Assembly: GCA_037903475.1 (NCBI GenBank)
Contig: JBAJFG010000055.1
Span: 310,001 to 374,000, forward strand
Source: Ancylostoma caninum
Lineage: Eukaryota; Nematoda; Chromadorea; Rhabditida; Ancylostomatidae
Length of the DNA stretch: 64,000 nt
Reading direction: 5' to 3'
Shown here: positions 1-11,004 of the stretch, piece after piece
Numbering within the stretch: position 1 is the first letter of the stretch
Layout: each line of letters starts with the position of its first letter
The notes under the pieces: model-generated
The model's database searches: none
Told to the model about the DNA's origin: nothing
The model's input: the letters and a program-made list of their open reading frames with translations, nothing else
Made by a program: the position numbers and the translations under genes

Positions 1-2028
1 CTAATTGTTCCCTTAATTGGTGATAATCCTTGATCATTTTTTGTGGCTAGGGAAGGACGATCACATCAGAAAAATTCTAGTACATGCTCTAAGGCGCAGA
101 GGAAATGAAGAAACATCCAATTAAGCGGGCTTTAATACCGAAACTGAAGACACCACCTCGGCAAATGATCTGCTCTTGAATCGCCTTGACGTCTTTCACT
201 CTGACAAGGCTCCTATATGCTGGATTTTTAATCGCAGGTGCAGCATTGTTGCAATTCAGGATGAGTCCTGATGATGGATTCAGTGAGTACGCCTGTTTCC
301 TGTCTCTTCCTTCCTCTGCGTGCAACATACATATTAGATTGTTCAATAATTCTCCGCTGTTTTTTCCTAATTTGTTTTTTCCTCCAGTTTTAATTAGTTG
401 AGCAAGTGTGTGCAGCTGTTCAAAAGCGCTCTTCTTGATGTGCACGAATATTGCCATCTTTCTGAATAACCCAATTCTACCTGAATACTAAACATTCTAA
501 AAAGGGGGAAGTGGTAGGTGATGATCTATGCATTTTTGGAATGCACCACGCATCAGACTCCATCGTAGTAGTACAGTGACATTTGAGTGCTTAAAATGAA
601 TCGCATGAGCTCTCGGTATACGAGTCAGCGCTTCGTCCATCCACACACAAATCTGACCAATGTGGCCACTCTGTGGAAGGGTTGGTTGGCGCAGAGGAAT
701 CGAGCCATAGGTCCTGCGTACGACAGTGGCACCTCTTGCCACTGTGTTATATCAGCACACTATTTCGGATTAATGGCAAATGGAAAGTGCTGGTGAGAAC
801 AGGATTCGCTTTTTTGACACTTCAGTTACTTGACAGAGGAGAAACGGTCTTATTTCTTCTCCATCTTCCTTTCCTTCTCAAGCATTTCCCAGCGCAGTAT
901 GGTTGTGTTGCCCAAATCCAAGATAGACATTCGCGAACTTTATCATGTTATTTTTGGGCTCATAGTATCAATCTTGAGCAGCGGCAACATATGAACTGTA
1001 CCTTTTCCATACACAGTGGCTAGCAAAATTAAAGAGATATGCATTCTACACGCCCTTTCAATGTTTTCCGGGAGTTGAAATCGTGTCCAGTTGATCTTTC
1101 TAGCTCACAATTAGCTCGTATTCTAGGGACAATTCTGAGAGACCAACCACAGAAAATCATTTGAAATTTTCCGCTAAAGCAACGAGAAAACATCAGAATA
1201 TGTATGGCTGTTTCTGGAATCTCTTTACTCAGGTCCGCAAGCGTTGAAGACTTCCTGCTTCTAGAAGTGATGAATTCTCGACTTTACTGTAAAGTTATCT
1301 TCCTTTTTCGGAGTGGCGCTCAGCGGAAATGGAAAACGGATTCGAGATCAGCATTGTCGACTCCACATTTTGTATTCCATTTCGCAATGTCATGCACATC
1401 TGGTATCCAATTCAGCATTCGAACGGGTAATAACGGATCTCAAGAAAAAATGCTTCGAACTAAAGAGATCGACAGCTTTTCGAAAGGTTACCTCAAACCA
1501 TGTATGCGAGCTTAATTCTATAGAGCGTGGTTTTTCTCAAAATCCATTGCATTACCTCTTCATTTCCCCGCTATCCAAATCAGTAAGATTTTTAAGGGAT
1601 TCTCAAAGTGAAACTAGTAAATATTGAGCTGAAATCAAGTTCACAAAAAAGAAAAACACTTAGCTCAGGTCTTTTTGGGGATTCTCAAGCATTTGTGGGA
1701 ATGAAATCAGAATCACTCCTTGATCCGAGTATTTATTTAATCATCTCCATGCTGTCTAGTCTCCTTCGCGTCAGTCGCTACCAGTGATTGCCATCCATTC
1801 CAGTTGCTCCGGCATTTTCTCTCATCTTCGTGTCGCAATACATATTTACCGTTTATGTCGATTAACACTGAGCACTACAATCTTCTAGTACATATAACAG
1901 TTTCAGGTAAAAACGGTCAATGATGACTGAGTACTTCTCACCATTGTTAAGATGTATACTTATTCAGGTAGGGTGGATAAGTGTTAAACATTATACATAT
2001 AATAGTATGCATTTCTCCCTACTCTAAG
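1..2028. other. Unassigned AT-rich intergenic sequence
   Basis: I see no recognisable coding exon, RNA gene or element in this stretch. Reading frames are short, overlap on both strands and match no family I recognise. It probably contains the promoter and first exon(s) of the nlp-8-like gene that follows, because that gene's start codon is not visible in the frame of its signal-peptide exon. Confidence 0.5.
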
Positions 2029-2763
2029 TGTGGTTGGAATTCGTGCGCTTCAGATTGTTGTCCTATCCGCTTGCTCCGCTTATCCATACTTACTCGATCC
2101 GGATTCCGAGGATTCGTAAGTTTTTTTCCAAGTATAAGTTCAGACAGAGATGAAGAATATGATTCTCATAATGGTACAAACAATATTTCTCTTTTTTCCT
2201 AAGGTAGTTCTTTTTACTAAGACACATACATACTACTTCTTGAGCATTAGAAGGAATATTGCTATGAGGTCAAATATCAGAGAAATCTCAGGAAATCTGA
2301 GTTATCTTGGGTAAAAACAAGCAAAAAGTTTTTTTTTCCAGAGCAGTAGCAAGGCATCTGAGCAAGCGAGCGTTCGACCGCATTGAAGGGAACGAATTCG
2401 GGCTCTTCAAAAGAGCCCTTTACAAACGCTCTTTCGACAGGTGCGTATCGATACTCCACTGTTAACGGCCTGAGGCACGCCAACAAAGCTCTTTAGACTC
2501 GACATGGCGGATTTCGGTCTGCGAAGGAAGCGCGCCTTCGACAGAATAGCTCGAGCTGAGTTCGACCTCTCCGCCCTCCGCAGGAAGCGATCGTTCGATC
2601 GAATATCCCGTGCCGAATTCGGTTTGAGGAGGAAACGAGCACTTGATCGCATTGGAGGCTCAGAGTTTGGACTAATCAAGCGATCAGTTGATTATTACCC
2701 TGACCGAGGTTTGTTCGTTTTCACTGGGTGGATACTTACGTTAGCCAGTGTTAATCTGCAATA
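2029..2763 (+). CDS. nlp-8: nlp-8-like neuropeptide precursor (spliced, three exons seen)
   Basis: This is a secreted precursor cut at dibasic sites into related peptides. Exon A (about 2029-2115) reads a hydrophobic stretch LQIVVLSACSA, a likely signal peptide, followed by YPYLLDPDSEDS. The intron at 2116 starts GTAAGT and ends TTTCCAG. Exon B (2342-2440) continues in phase with AVARHLS-KR, AFDRIEGNEFGLF-KR, ALY-KR and SFDR. A 56-bp intron (2441-2496) splits that last peptide. Exon C (2497 onward) completes SFDRLDMADFGLR, then gives AFDRIARAEFDLSALR, SFDRISRAEFGLR, ALDRIGGSEFGLI and a C-terminal SVDYYPDR, each set off by KR or RKR. From known families, C. elegans NLP-8 has SFDRMGGTEFGLM-type peptides and a YPYL-starting peptide, so this is very likely its ortholog. 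The frame has no Met before a stop at 2003, so exon A probably joins an upstream exon, perhaps at CTCTAAG (2028). The 3' end is either the stop at about 2762 or a splice at GAG/GTTTGT (2709). Confidence 0.82.
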
Positions 2764-2771
2764 GTGTATAC

Positions 2772-2791
2772 AGGGGCGGGGGGGGGGGGGT
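2772..2791 (+). repeat. Short poly(G) run
   Basis: A G-rich run (GGGGC followed by about 13 G) lies just after the end of the nlp-8-like gene. It is a likely sequencing and assembly weak point and a possible G-quadruplex donor. Confidence 0.7.
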
Positions 2792-3344
2792 GATATAAGT
2801 TATTGTACAACTTTTGGTGGATCATTTCGCTGCAGTGTTGGTAAGGTTTCCGCCCGCCTTAGAAGGCTTCACTCGGTAGAGCAGGATTTTTTGTATTTTT
2901 CATTATATAAACACTTTAGAGACATGCAAGATTACAAAAAAAATTTATCGGAAACTTTCAAAGCAGATTTTCGGTGCCAACCTATGCACTGATTCAGCCA
3001 GCAATTTCGGAGGAAAACAGCTAGAAAAACAGTTTCTGACAACGGTTTTAGGTGGGATGAAAATTTTTTTCATGTTCTCGAGATGATTGTGAGATGCCTA
3101 TTCAAAATTCACTGATAAGAGCAGAGAACGAGTTTGTTCCAAACGTTGCTTGGATGAGAAAAATAAGCTTCATGTTTCCAGTGGCAAAAATCTAGGCCTT
3201 CTGGTGGAACTGCACAATCATTTTATCATTTTGTAGCATTCTTGATCCAATTTTTAGAACACATCCACTTCCATTCACTAGCTGGCTATTGTTTTGTATT
3301 TCACTGGAAAAAATTATCGGAAATCAGGACCCGTAGTAAAGTGT

Positions 3345-3945
3345 CCAGTGCGATCATCGCACATCACCTTCAGGGCTATGATAGCACTTCGCGTTAGAGA
3401 GGAGTATGGTGATCATCGCCACGGTGAATCGGACGGACCGTACATGAAAAGTGATCAAATGTGCGTGTAACCACGTATTCCCACATCACAAGCCGTACTC
3501 GTTCAAGTTTGTTGTTGGTGCTGTTCTAGCGTGTGAGACAGTTATGAACCATTGCGACTAACAAACTTGAACGTGTACGGCTTGTCACAAGCGCCAGGAG
3601 CACCTCTGTGCTTCTGACAAGTCGTAGACACTCAAGCCGGTTCTGTGCTGTGGGGAGAAAACCAACATGCCTGAGTCCGTAGGCTCAGATGCATTCTGTG
3701 TAATTCGCGCACCTAATCATACGCACCTTCACACCATCACCATACTCCGAGTGAGATGCTTCGAGTACTTCACTCGGCGTCTCTTCGCTCCGCACACTAT
3801 CTAGCCGCCAAGCGATGGCGATCATCGCCCTCCAGGGCGATGAGATCCGCGCTCATACGTGCTCGCAGCACCGCCACGGATGGTGATGATCTTCCATTCC
3901 TCAGTGTTGGAAGATCGTCGCGCGTGCGATCATCGCCCCAAAAGT
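3345..3945. repeat. Region with GCGATCATCGC palindromic motifs
   Basis: The motif GCGATCATCGC or GTGATCATCGCC recurs at about 3352, 3411, 3820 and 3930. The flanks of the outermost copies face each other, as expected of a degraded inverted-repeat element. Related GATCGCC/CGATGAG motifs reappear at 22.3-22.5 kb. No coding exon is apparent. Boundaries are uncertain. Confidence 0.35.
3485..3585. repeat. Short inverted repeat (about 28-bp arms)
   Basis: The left arm contains AAGCCGTACTCGTTCAAGTT and the right arm is its reverse complement with a single T/A difference. The arms are about 45 bp apart, so transcripts could form a near-perfect stem. It lies inside the GCGATCATCGC region. It may be part of a transposon end. 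The loop is long for a typical nematode miRNA. Confidence 0.55.
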
Positions 3946-4033
3946 GGCGACGAGTTGTGCAGGCAGGTGATCTCACCGCCATGACACTTTACTACCGGTC
4001 CAGGTTTGGTAGACTTTGGCCATCACTGAGAGC

Positions 4034-4423
4034 ATGGACTACTCGTTGTTTTTCCTTATCATGCTTCACTTAATCCACTTTCATGGGAGACCTTGGGCAT
4101 ACCGAGAAGAGCACTTCTTGCTCTTTCAGAATTGCATGAGGCCTAAGACCACACTTGACAGTTTGGTGTATTTTGCAAGAAAAATTGTCGCAACAACCGG
4201 CTGTTTTCAAAAATCTGTTTCTAGGCCAACTGTTCCACAGCAAAATCTTCTGGAGAACGGGGCTTTAATGGAGACATACCTGAACTTTTCTCTACTCAGC
4301 GAGGAAAAGAGCGTGATGAAACATGTGTTTCTGTTGGAGAAATATATGAGCAAACGTTGTACAATAATTTATGGCCCCGAATGTACAATACCCGCACTAA
4401 GTTTGTTAAAAATGAAGATGTAG
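4034..4423 (+). CDS. Hypothetical small protein with N-terminal hydrophobic segment
   Basis: This open frame of about 129 codons starts MDYSLFFLIMLHLIHFHG, which looks like a signal peptide. A cysteine-poor, unrecognised tail ends in LKMKM. I recognise no domain. The ATG at 4034 is chosen because the hydrophobic stretch follows it directly. No introns, promoter or neighbours support it, so it may be a chance frame in AT-rich DNA. Confidence 0.2.
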   Translation: MDYSLFFLIMLHLIHFHGRPWAYREEHFLLFQNCMRPKTTLDSLVYFARKIVATTGCFQKSVSRPTVPQQNLLENGALMETYLNFSLLSEEKSVMKHVFLLEKYMSKRCTIIYGPECTIPALSLLKMKM

Positions 4424-5092
4424 AACGCGGATTTAGAGAAAGTTAACCGGTTAAGTTATTGTACAATGTTTGCTCCTTCATTTCTCCGCCGGGAGCCCAT
4501 GTTTTGCTCCGCTCCTACACCAGCCAGTAGAAAAAGGTTCAAAGTATTAGTTTGTTATATAAGTTTCCGCTGTTTTCGCATGGACTAATTTAAAGGCTGC
4601 TAATAAATGAAATTAAATTTCGCGCATATTTAGATATCATTTTAAAGCACATGATCTCGCGAACATTCGGCATTGTGAATCATATTTTCCTATCTTGTTT
4701 TGAAAATGTAATTAATTTCGGAGTGAACCCTCAAAGGATGCAAATTTGGTAGCAGCACTTGCACGGATAATAAGTGAAACATATCGTTGTATGATTCTAA
4801 ATGATTCTAACCAAACTTGGGTTGAGTAATCTTGAGGCCATTGCTATTCTCCTGGTACTTTCTCTCTACACTTTACTATCGAGTAGTCTCAAGTAGAGGC
4901 AACAAACTTGGTAACCCAAAATTTTAACTATGCCGTTTGTCTCCCTGGGATTGCAGTGAATTGAAGTGGAATTTTTCACTGTGACTGTGAACATCAACCA
5001 TTTGAGAAAAGTAATCGGTAGTATTTTGTGGAAAGTTCCAAGCATTCAATGGAAATCACACCACTTTGCCACACTGTGGCGCCTTAATTTTG
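4424..5092. other. Unassigned AT-rich sequence
   Basis: No feature is recognised. The string AGTTATTGTACAA near 4453 also occurs near 2795, downstream of the nlp-8-like gene. Confidence 0.4.
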
Positions 5093-5365
5093 TTAGTCAA
5101 ATTCTCCGAAAAGGCGATGAGCCTGCAGAGGAATTTTTAATTGCGCTTTATGTAGCATAAATCTAGCTCTAACCATGCGTCGGTTATCAGATCGCAAGAA
5201 TGTCTGTTGTGCGAGAACCGACTTGCCAAAGTCAGTGACCTCCAGCACTGCCCGACTCAATTCTTTGCCTCGTAGTCCGTGGATTTCTGGACCAACGGAG
5301 TCGAGCTCTTGCTGTGAAAACGGCAAAAGTCCAGCGACTGTTGTTGTACATATCTCGATTGTCAC
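5093..5365 (-). pseudogene. RTE-type LINE endonuclease remnant
   Basis: The minus-strand frame contains VTDFGKSVLAQQTF followed by RSDNRRMVRARFMLHKAQLK. This aligns by eye with the end of the APE-type endonuclease of the intact RTE element in this same window (ITDVGVVPSFNTG then SDHRLLRARL). The catalytic SDH is changed to SDN. The match is limited to about 40 residues. The upstream part, up to an AACAACAG acceptor-like site at 5366, is not recognisable. It reads as an old LINE fragment. Confidence 0.45.
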
Positions 5366-5754
5366 CTGTTGTTACTTGTTTTTTTTATATAACTTTTTGT
5401 CAAAAATTTCAAAACAGCGAAAACTTATGTAACAACCTAATATTTTTGAATTCGGACCTGGTAGAAGAAGGCTTTTGTTTCGGAAAGTCCACCAAGTGTT
5501 TCGGAAGAAATTTGCCGTTTAGGGGACTATTGAAGCGCAAAGAATGATTTTTGCAATAGTGCCTAGGATTGCTCATGAGAGCGGATTACAAATGAAGAGA
5601 GAAAAACTCCGGCTGTACTGTACGGTTCCAGTGATGGCCAACTTTCACCGAATATGATTTTGAGAATCTTTTCTACTGAGCTGCAGCAGGCGATTGGAAG
5701 TAATCTGGAAAGATAAAAATGCTACAAAAATGGTTTTGCATTCCTTCAATAGGC

Positions 5755-5760
5755 CCAGAT
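5755..5760 (+). repeat. 6-bp target-site duplication, left copy
   Basis: CCAGAT directly precedes the fold-back element and is repeated exactly after it at 7236-7241. Confidence 0.75.
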
Positions 5761-7235
5761 TGTCCGTGGATTGTCGCGGTCACGTTAAATAAAGTTGTTG
5801 CATTTTGCCAAAACAGTTGCATTTGTTGCAATTCATTGCTTTTCTTGCAATGCAATGCATCATGGTTGGTGTCATTGCATTTTTTTCAATGCATTGCATA
5901 AAATGCAATGCATTAAATTGAATGCATTGACAAAAAATGCAATACATTGCAACCAATCCATTGCATTTGTTTTGGTTTAATTACCCAAGTTTGAGGTACT
6001 CAAACGCACTGCGTCGTATCTGTTGCGGGGAGAAAATGCAAAGAAATGTTTTTTGTTTTGTTAATTTTGCATTAAATACAATGCTTTAAATGAAATGTAT
6101 TAAATGCAATGCATTAAATGCAATGCGTTGACAAAAATTCACCGCATTGACAAAAATTGCAATGCATTGCAACAAATGCATTGCACTGCATTGGTTTAAT
6201 TACCCAAGTTTGAGGTACTGCCAAGTGTTGCTTCGCATCTATAGCGGTGGAAAAAATGCGCCGCATTATTCAAACAAGTCGGTGCATAAAACTAAATGCA
6301 TTAATTTCAGAGCGTTGCACTTATTGCAATCTATTGCATTTTTTCAACAGTGCGTTGTACATTTTTCAATGCATTTATTTTTCATCGGTTCTCCCACGCA
6401 AGTATAGGATCATCTCAATGGATGCACTGCATTAAGCTGCTATTAGACTCCACGCGAGGTATAGCACAGAGTGTCGCCGTCTCCACTAGCAATACCTATC
6501 GATTGGGGGCGAGGCGTAGCCGCAGAAGCCCTGTGCTATACCTCGCGTGGAGTCTAATAGCAGCCTAATGCAGTGCATCCATTGAGATGATCCTATACTT
6601 GGGTGGGAGAACCGATGAAAAATAAATGCATTGAAAAATATACAACGCATTGTTGAAAAAATGCAGTAGATTGCAATAAGTGCAACGCTGGCATTTAATG
6701 CATTTATTTTTATGCATTGACTTGTTTGAATAATGCAGAGCATTTTTTTGCATCGCTATAGATACGAAGGAACGCTTGGCAGTACCTCAAACTTGGGTAA
6801 TTAAAATAATGCAGTGCAATGCATTCGTTGCAATGCATTGCAATTTTTGTCAATGCGGTGAATTTTTGTCAACGCATTGCATTTAATGCATTGCATTTAA
6901 TACATTTCATTTAAAGCATTGTATTTAATGCAAAATTAACAAAAAAAACATTTTTTTGCATTTCCCCCCCGCAACAGATACGACGCAATGCGTTTGAGTA
7001 CCTCAAACTTGGGTAATTAAACCAAAACAAATGCAATGCATTCGTTGCAATGCATTGCAATTTTTGTCAATGCATTCAATTTAATGCATTGCATTTTATG
7101 CAATGCATTAAAAAAATGCAATGACACCAATCACGATGCATTGCATTGCAAGAAAAGCAATGAAGTGCAACAAATGCAATTGTTTTGGCAAAATGCAACA
7201 ACTTTATTTAACGTGACCGCGACAATCCACGGACA
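5761..7235. mobile_element. 1.475-kb fold-back (long inverted repeat) DNA element
   Basis: The two arms, 5761-6469 and 6531-7235, are reverse complements of each other at high identity over about 0.7 kb, around a 61-bp spacer (6470-6530). The outer ends both read TGTCCGTGGATTGTCGCGGT from outside inward. The innermost 33 bp of each arm (TGCTATTAGACTCCACGCGA and on) also pair. The arms are packed with ATGCATTGCA/TTGCATT motifs and share the conserved segment TTTGGTTTAATTACCCAAGT. It carries no transposase, so it is non-autonomous. The 6-bp CCAGAT duplication at both borders marks a real insertion. I cannot assign its superfamily. Confidence 0.85.
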
Positions 7236-7241
7236 CCAGAT
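7236..7241 (+). repeat. 6-bp target-site duplication, right copy
   Basis: CCAGAT follows the right end of the fold-back element. Joining the flanks gives a continuous pre-insertion site. Confidence 0.75.
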
Positions 7242-7243
7242 AT

Positions 7244-7405
7244 ACAGAGTGCGGCTTAAATACTGTGTCAAACTTTGTCGCAAATTCCATCCCCATTGCC
7301 AAAGAGTTCTTTGCCCTGAATTTCATATCTGAAATTGCTATCCCTTTTTCTGCATTACCTCCTCGTTTCGTAACCTCACATCAACTCGATTTACTCGCGC
7401 TTCTT
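7244..7405 (+). mobile_element. End of a Tc1/mariner-like element (GTGCGGC TIR family)
   Basis: The sequence starts TACAGAGTGCGGCTTAAATA and continues with CTGTGTCAAACTTTGTCGCA. The same sequence is found inverted at 26,740-26,858 and, for its first part only, at 25,642. The preceding TA is consistent with a Tc1/mariner-type TIR. The fold-back element inserted only a few bases upstream of this end. No transposase was identified beside it. Confidence 0.5.
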
Positions 7406-8329
7406 AGAATTAAATCGCATTCCAAAATAGTTGGTCATTAATGTGCCTCATTTTATGCCGCATGATGCATTACTGCGCGATAGATCTTCGATTTCACTCT
7501 CAAGATTTTCGTATCGCACATAACTTCTGTGATAAACACCAAGTGTTTATTTTTTTCCGAATTCATGTGCTCTGCCCTCTTCATTTTGAGTTTCATCCTG
7601 CATCCTTTCCAAGCCGTTCCTTGAATCCGACGGTTCTGATAGAACTCGAGGTTACCATCACATCGTCTTCATGAGGAAGTATTCATGGCAACCCTCATTT
7701 AAGACCGTTTGATACTGCATCCATGGGCAGAACAAAATGTATAATGGAAGAATATCTAATAAACTATCTAATGAACACCCATATGGGGAGGAAGCTGATG
7801 AACAACAGAAGCATTATATGGCTGTTCATCGGCTTGGTTAACTCAGAATTGACCCTCAAAATGGCGAGCCAATTCTGGGTTAACCACTCATTACAAGTTC
7901 ATCTGGAACTGATTGTGTACGAGTTGCACAGCTCATTTTCCCGCATTACATCGCTGGTGTAAGAAACAAGGGAGGGAGGGGCACATCCATGCACATTCGG
8001 CTATTCTCGAGGTTTTGGATGGCGAATTATCTGGAATAGGCAACGTCAAACTTACTGCCTAATGATCCTGCTGATCCAGGCATTACTTGTTATTAGTTGT
8101 AATGGAAAAAGTCTTATTTGGTGCTTTTATTGGAAAATTGACCCCACGGTTGATTGGATCACGATTGGATCAAGATCTAAGAAGCGAAAATTTCCGTGGG
8201 TGCTGCTTCTAAATTGCGGCTCCAACATTCGAGGTGGCACAACGCAGTTCGACAGCGAATGAAGTGGAATCGCTGTGGAAAGAGAGAGATCCAAGTAGGG
8301 AAAATAAATAATTGTTCCATTTTTCACAG
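7406..8329. other. Unassigned sequence upstream of candidate host exons
   Basis: No confident features. Around 8230-8300 a plus-strand frame reads TANEVESLWKERDPSREN. It looks protein-like but I cannot splice it in phase to the exons that follow. Confidence 0.35.
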
Positions 8330-8630
8330 TCAGGCAGATAGAGAAAATTCAATAGAAAACGTCGTTTCCAACGTCCCACAAAATTCAAACTTGTTCTTGC
8401 GGAGACTTTGCATAGGATTATCATTGTATGTGCTGTTCACGACTACCAACTAGATTTTCAAGCAACAAAGTTGTATTCGCATTTTTTACCACACCTTAAA
8501 GAATTTTTGCTTTGCAGAGGAGCTCATCAGTGACCTTGCCGATTCAATTGTTGCACTACGTCATGATGCTTCATCGGAAGGCGCAACACCAGTTCTTTTG
8601 CCAGTTCCCGTCGAGGAGCAAGAGAACTAA
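8330..8630 (+). CDS. Candidate host gene, 3' exons (unidentified)
   Basis: Two exon-like segments have good nematode splice signals. The first (8330-8425) follows TTTTTCACAG, reads QADRENSIENVVSNV and on, and ends at ATT/GTATGT. The second (8518-8630) follows TTTGCTTTGCAG, reads ELISDLADSIVALRHD then PVLLPVPVEEQEN and stops at TAA (8628). The acidic, biased composition looks coding. The two do not join in phase with the splice sites I chose, so at least one boundary is wrong or an exon is missing. No domain recognised. Confidence 0.35.
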
Positions 8631-9100
8631 ATACTTAGGCGTCTAGAAGCGCTCTTCTGTACGCAGTCACCCAATTGTGCAGCTGCAGCTTGTTTAACAC
8701 TCGTATCGTTCCAGTAGGTCACCTTTCCTTTGATTCTCATTGCTGTGAATCTCGCCGATCACTTCTCCTGTGAGCTGTTTATCCTTGAACGATCTCCATC
8801 CCCTACGTCATAATAATGCCAAATTATTATTCCTTTTTATGTTCATTTTCTCATATATTTTATATTTGGTTCGTTTTCCTTGTTCGATCCGGTAGTTATT
8901 GTGTCTCGATCGATTACCGATTACTGTGTTTTAATAGCAGCAGTACCTAGTTGCTTAGGAGAACTTTGTTTTGAGTCTGTCGTTTCACCTCTATGCTCTT
9001 GGTTTACAGAAGTGTGTACGGATGAAGCTTTGTTGTTATTTCGTTTCCCTCCAAAGCTGGACAAAAAGTATTGAAAAAGCGTGCGAGTGTTTGAATAACC
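8631..9100. other. Unassigned sequence
   Basis: Probable 3' flank of the preceding candidate gene. Nothing else recognised. Confidence 0.4.
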
Positions 9101-9103
9101 AAT

Positions 9104-9300
9104 GACATGCGAAGGGGGAGCGGCAATGAGGTACCCACACCTGTACCACCAGCCGCAATTAATGGGTGCGGCGCCCACTAGGTGCCAGTTCATGAGCTGC
9201 GCTGTCGCTGGCAGCCGCTGCCGGAGCCTTGTGCTGCGTGCCTCTCCGACTCCGCCCACCCCCCGCAGGGGTTTCGTGCGCGGCGATCGCAACGCCGCAA
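9104..9300 (+). repeat. Dispersed GC-rich repeat, copy 1
   Basis: Contains GAGGTACCCACACCTGTA, CAGCCGCAATTAATGGGTGC and TTCATGAGCTGCGCTGTC. The same order occurs inverted at 10,480-10,690 and 39,968-40,140 and direct at 34,548-34,665. Copies 1 and 2 face each other and could be the ends of one 1.6-kb element. Confidence 0.7.
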
Positions 9301-10479
9301 CGCGGCAAAAGCTGAAAATGGGCAAATGGGAGCGAAAATCGTCGGGAAAAAAGGGATAGGATAGAGACAGTCAATAGAAGAGCGCGATTTACTCAGAAAA
9401 CTGCAAGTTTCCAACAGGGCTACGTCACCGAGAAAATGGTTTAAAAATTCTTTTGCAAATATCTCCATATTATTGGATATATAGACAAATACACGGGAGC
9501 TTGTTCGCTTCCTTCAACAATCAGATTTCGGCAACAACAATCAGACTTCGGTAGGAACTTGTCAAGGCATGCGAGACTTCGAAAAAGATGAGGTGGCCAG
9601 AGGGGACTTATAGCTGGAACTTGGACTTTGATTGGATATCGCTCCATTCCTTTGAAAAGAGTTGACTGAAATAAGAGTAGATAAAAATTTACTTCGAAAA
9701 TACCTAGCAGTGCCCACAGCGTGGTTAGTACTGAAACGAAATCTGCTCAAACTACGCAGTAAGATTACAGATATTAATTAATCTTCCTCCAAATGTCAGA
9801 CGAGAACGCAATTTATTGATTTTGAGAGGAGGTATTGCTCCTGAGTCATCTGAACCTTAAATTTACCTTAAAATTTAAAATGTAACACCAGTGTTATAGT
9901 TGTAAAAACATTTTAACGTGTACCACAGTCAGTGCACTTGTTTACACTTGTTAGCTTCTGTGGACATCCCGATGTGTAAGGACTGAAAATATCTTTTTTC
10001 ATTTCTTGGCACTCACTTCATAACTACAAAAAATCAATATGGTGATAGAACACTTTCGATGGCGTTCGAATGACATTGCATCCCGTAACCATGCTTCCAG
10101 GCATTGGGCATGTCTACAAGGCATTTCTAACACCTCAGCACGCACTGTGTGCGAATATCAATTGATTAGCTGGCTCTCATAAGCATATAGCATGGGCTCA
10201 CAAGAACAAGAATGCGATTTCAACCATAAAAGTTTAACTTGGCGAATGCTTCACGCCTGAAGCGGTCCAGTAGTGAAGATAATTACCGTGGAAACAAGAA
10301 CTACTAGCTAAATCTAAGCTTAATCCAGACTAAACTGAATTTGAAATTAAATTTAGACAAAGCTAGCCTCACTGGTTAAATTTGAGTTGAACCCTTGCTA
10401 AATACTTTGTGTTCAATACTATATAGCACTGAAAAGCTTTCCCTGGCTTCACTCCGCCGCATTTCTTCCAATAAGAGCA
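9301..10479. other. Sequence between two inverted GC-rich repeats
   Basis: AT-rich with no recognised coding exon. If the flanking repeats are termini, this is the body of a non-autonomous element. Confidence 0.35.
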
Positions 10480-10690
10480 AATTCCACTTCGTAGAACGCA
10501 AGCCGACGCAATCGCGGCTCGCGCCGCACGCGGCGAAGTGGGCGGAGTTAGGGGCTCACGCAGCGCAAGGCTCCTGCAGGAGCTGCCACTGACAGCGCAG
10601 CTCATGAGCTGGCACCTAGCGGGCGCCGCACCCACTAATTGCGGCTGGAATTACAGGTGTGGGTACCTCATTGTATACACCCCATGCGAA
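10480..10690 (-). repeat. Dispersed GC-rich repeat, copy 2 (inverted)
   Basis: Reverse complement of the 9.1-kb copy, with TACAGGTGTGGGTACCTCAT and GCTCATGAGCTGGCACCTAG in matching order. Confidence 0.7.
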
Positions 10691-10803
10691 GAGTCCAGTG
10701 TCGCAATACGTGTTCTCACTAAATCTTCGTATGACTGTTGAGGCATTAAGCTGATGCACATTAATGCAGCTTTTTTCGCGACGTCTTTTCTTGTTGAAAG
10801 TCA

Positions 10804-11004
10804 ATGCTTTCTGAATGGATTCGCTATAGAAACAATTCTCTTTTTTATTCATTTGAAGGTGCTGTTGAAAATCTCATCCACATTAGCCGTCTCATGCTCT
10901 ACTACTTCGGAAAAGGTTGGGATGCAGCACAATCATTCCGCGATCTCAATGAATTTTTGGCTGTCGAACAATCAATGAAGCAGAGTCTGAGAATGTTTAA
11001 GTAG
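10804..11004 (+). pseudogene. Mariner-family transposase N-terminal (HTH) remnant
   Basis: The frame reads HISRLMLYYFGKGWDAAQSF followed by RDLNEFLA. This is the helix-turn-helix type found at the start of many mariner-family transposases (HTH_48 type, ...AAQSFRDLNELFG...). It stops after 67 codons. The downstream catalytic part with its DD(34)D residues is not recognisable, so this is a truncated copy. Confidence 0.55.

Noticed and set aside
6147..6753. Small reading frames in the fold-back arms
   Set aside because: Mirror-image frames made by the inverted arms and ATGCATTG repeats. No coding features.
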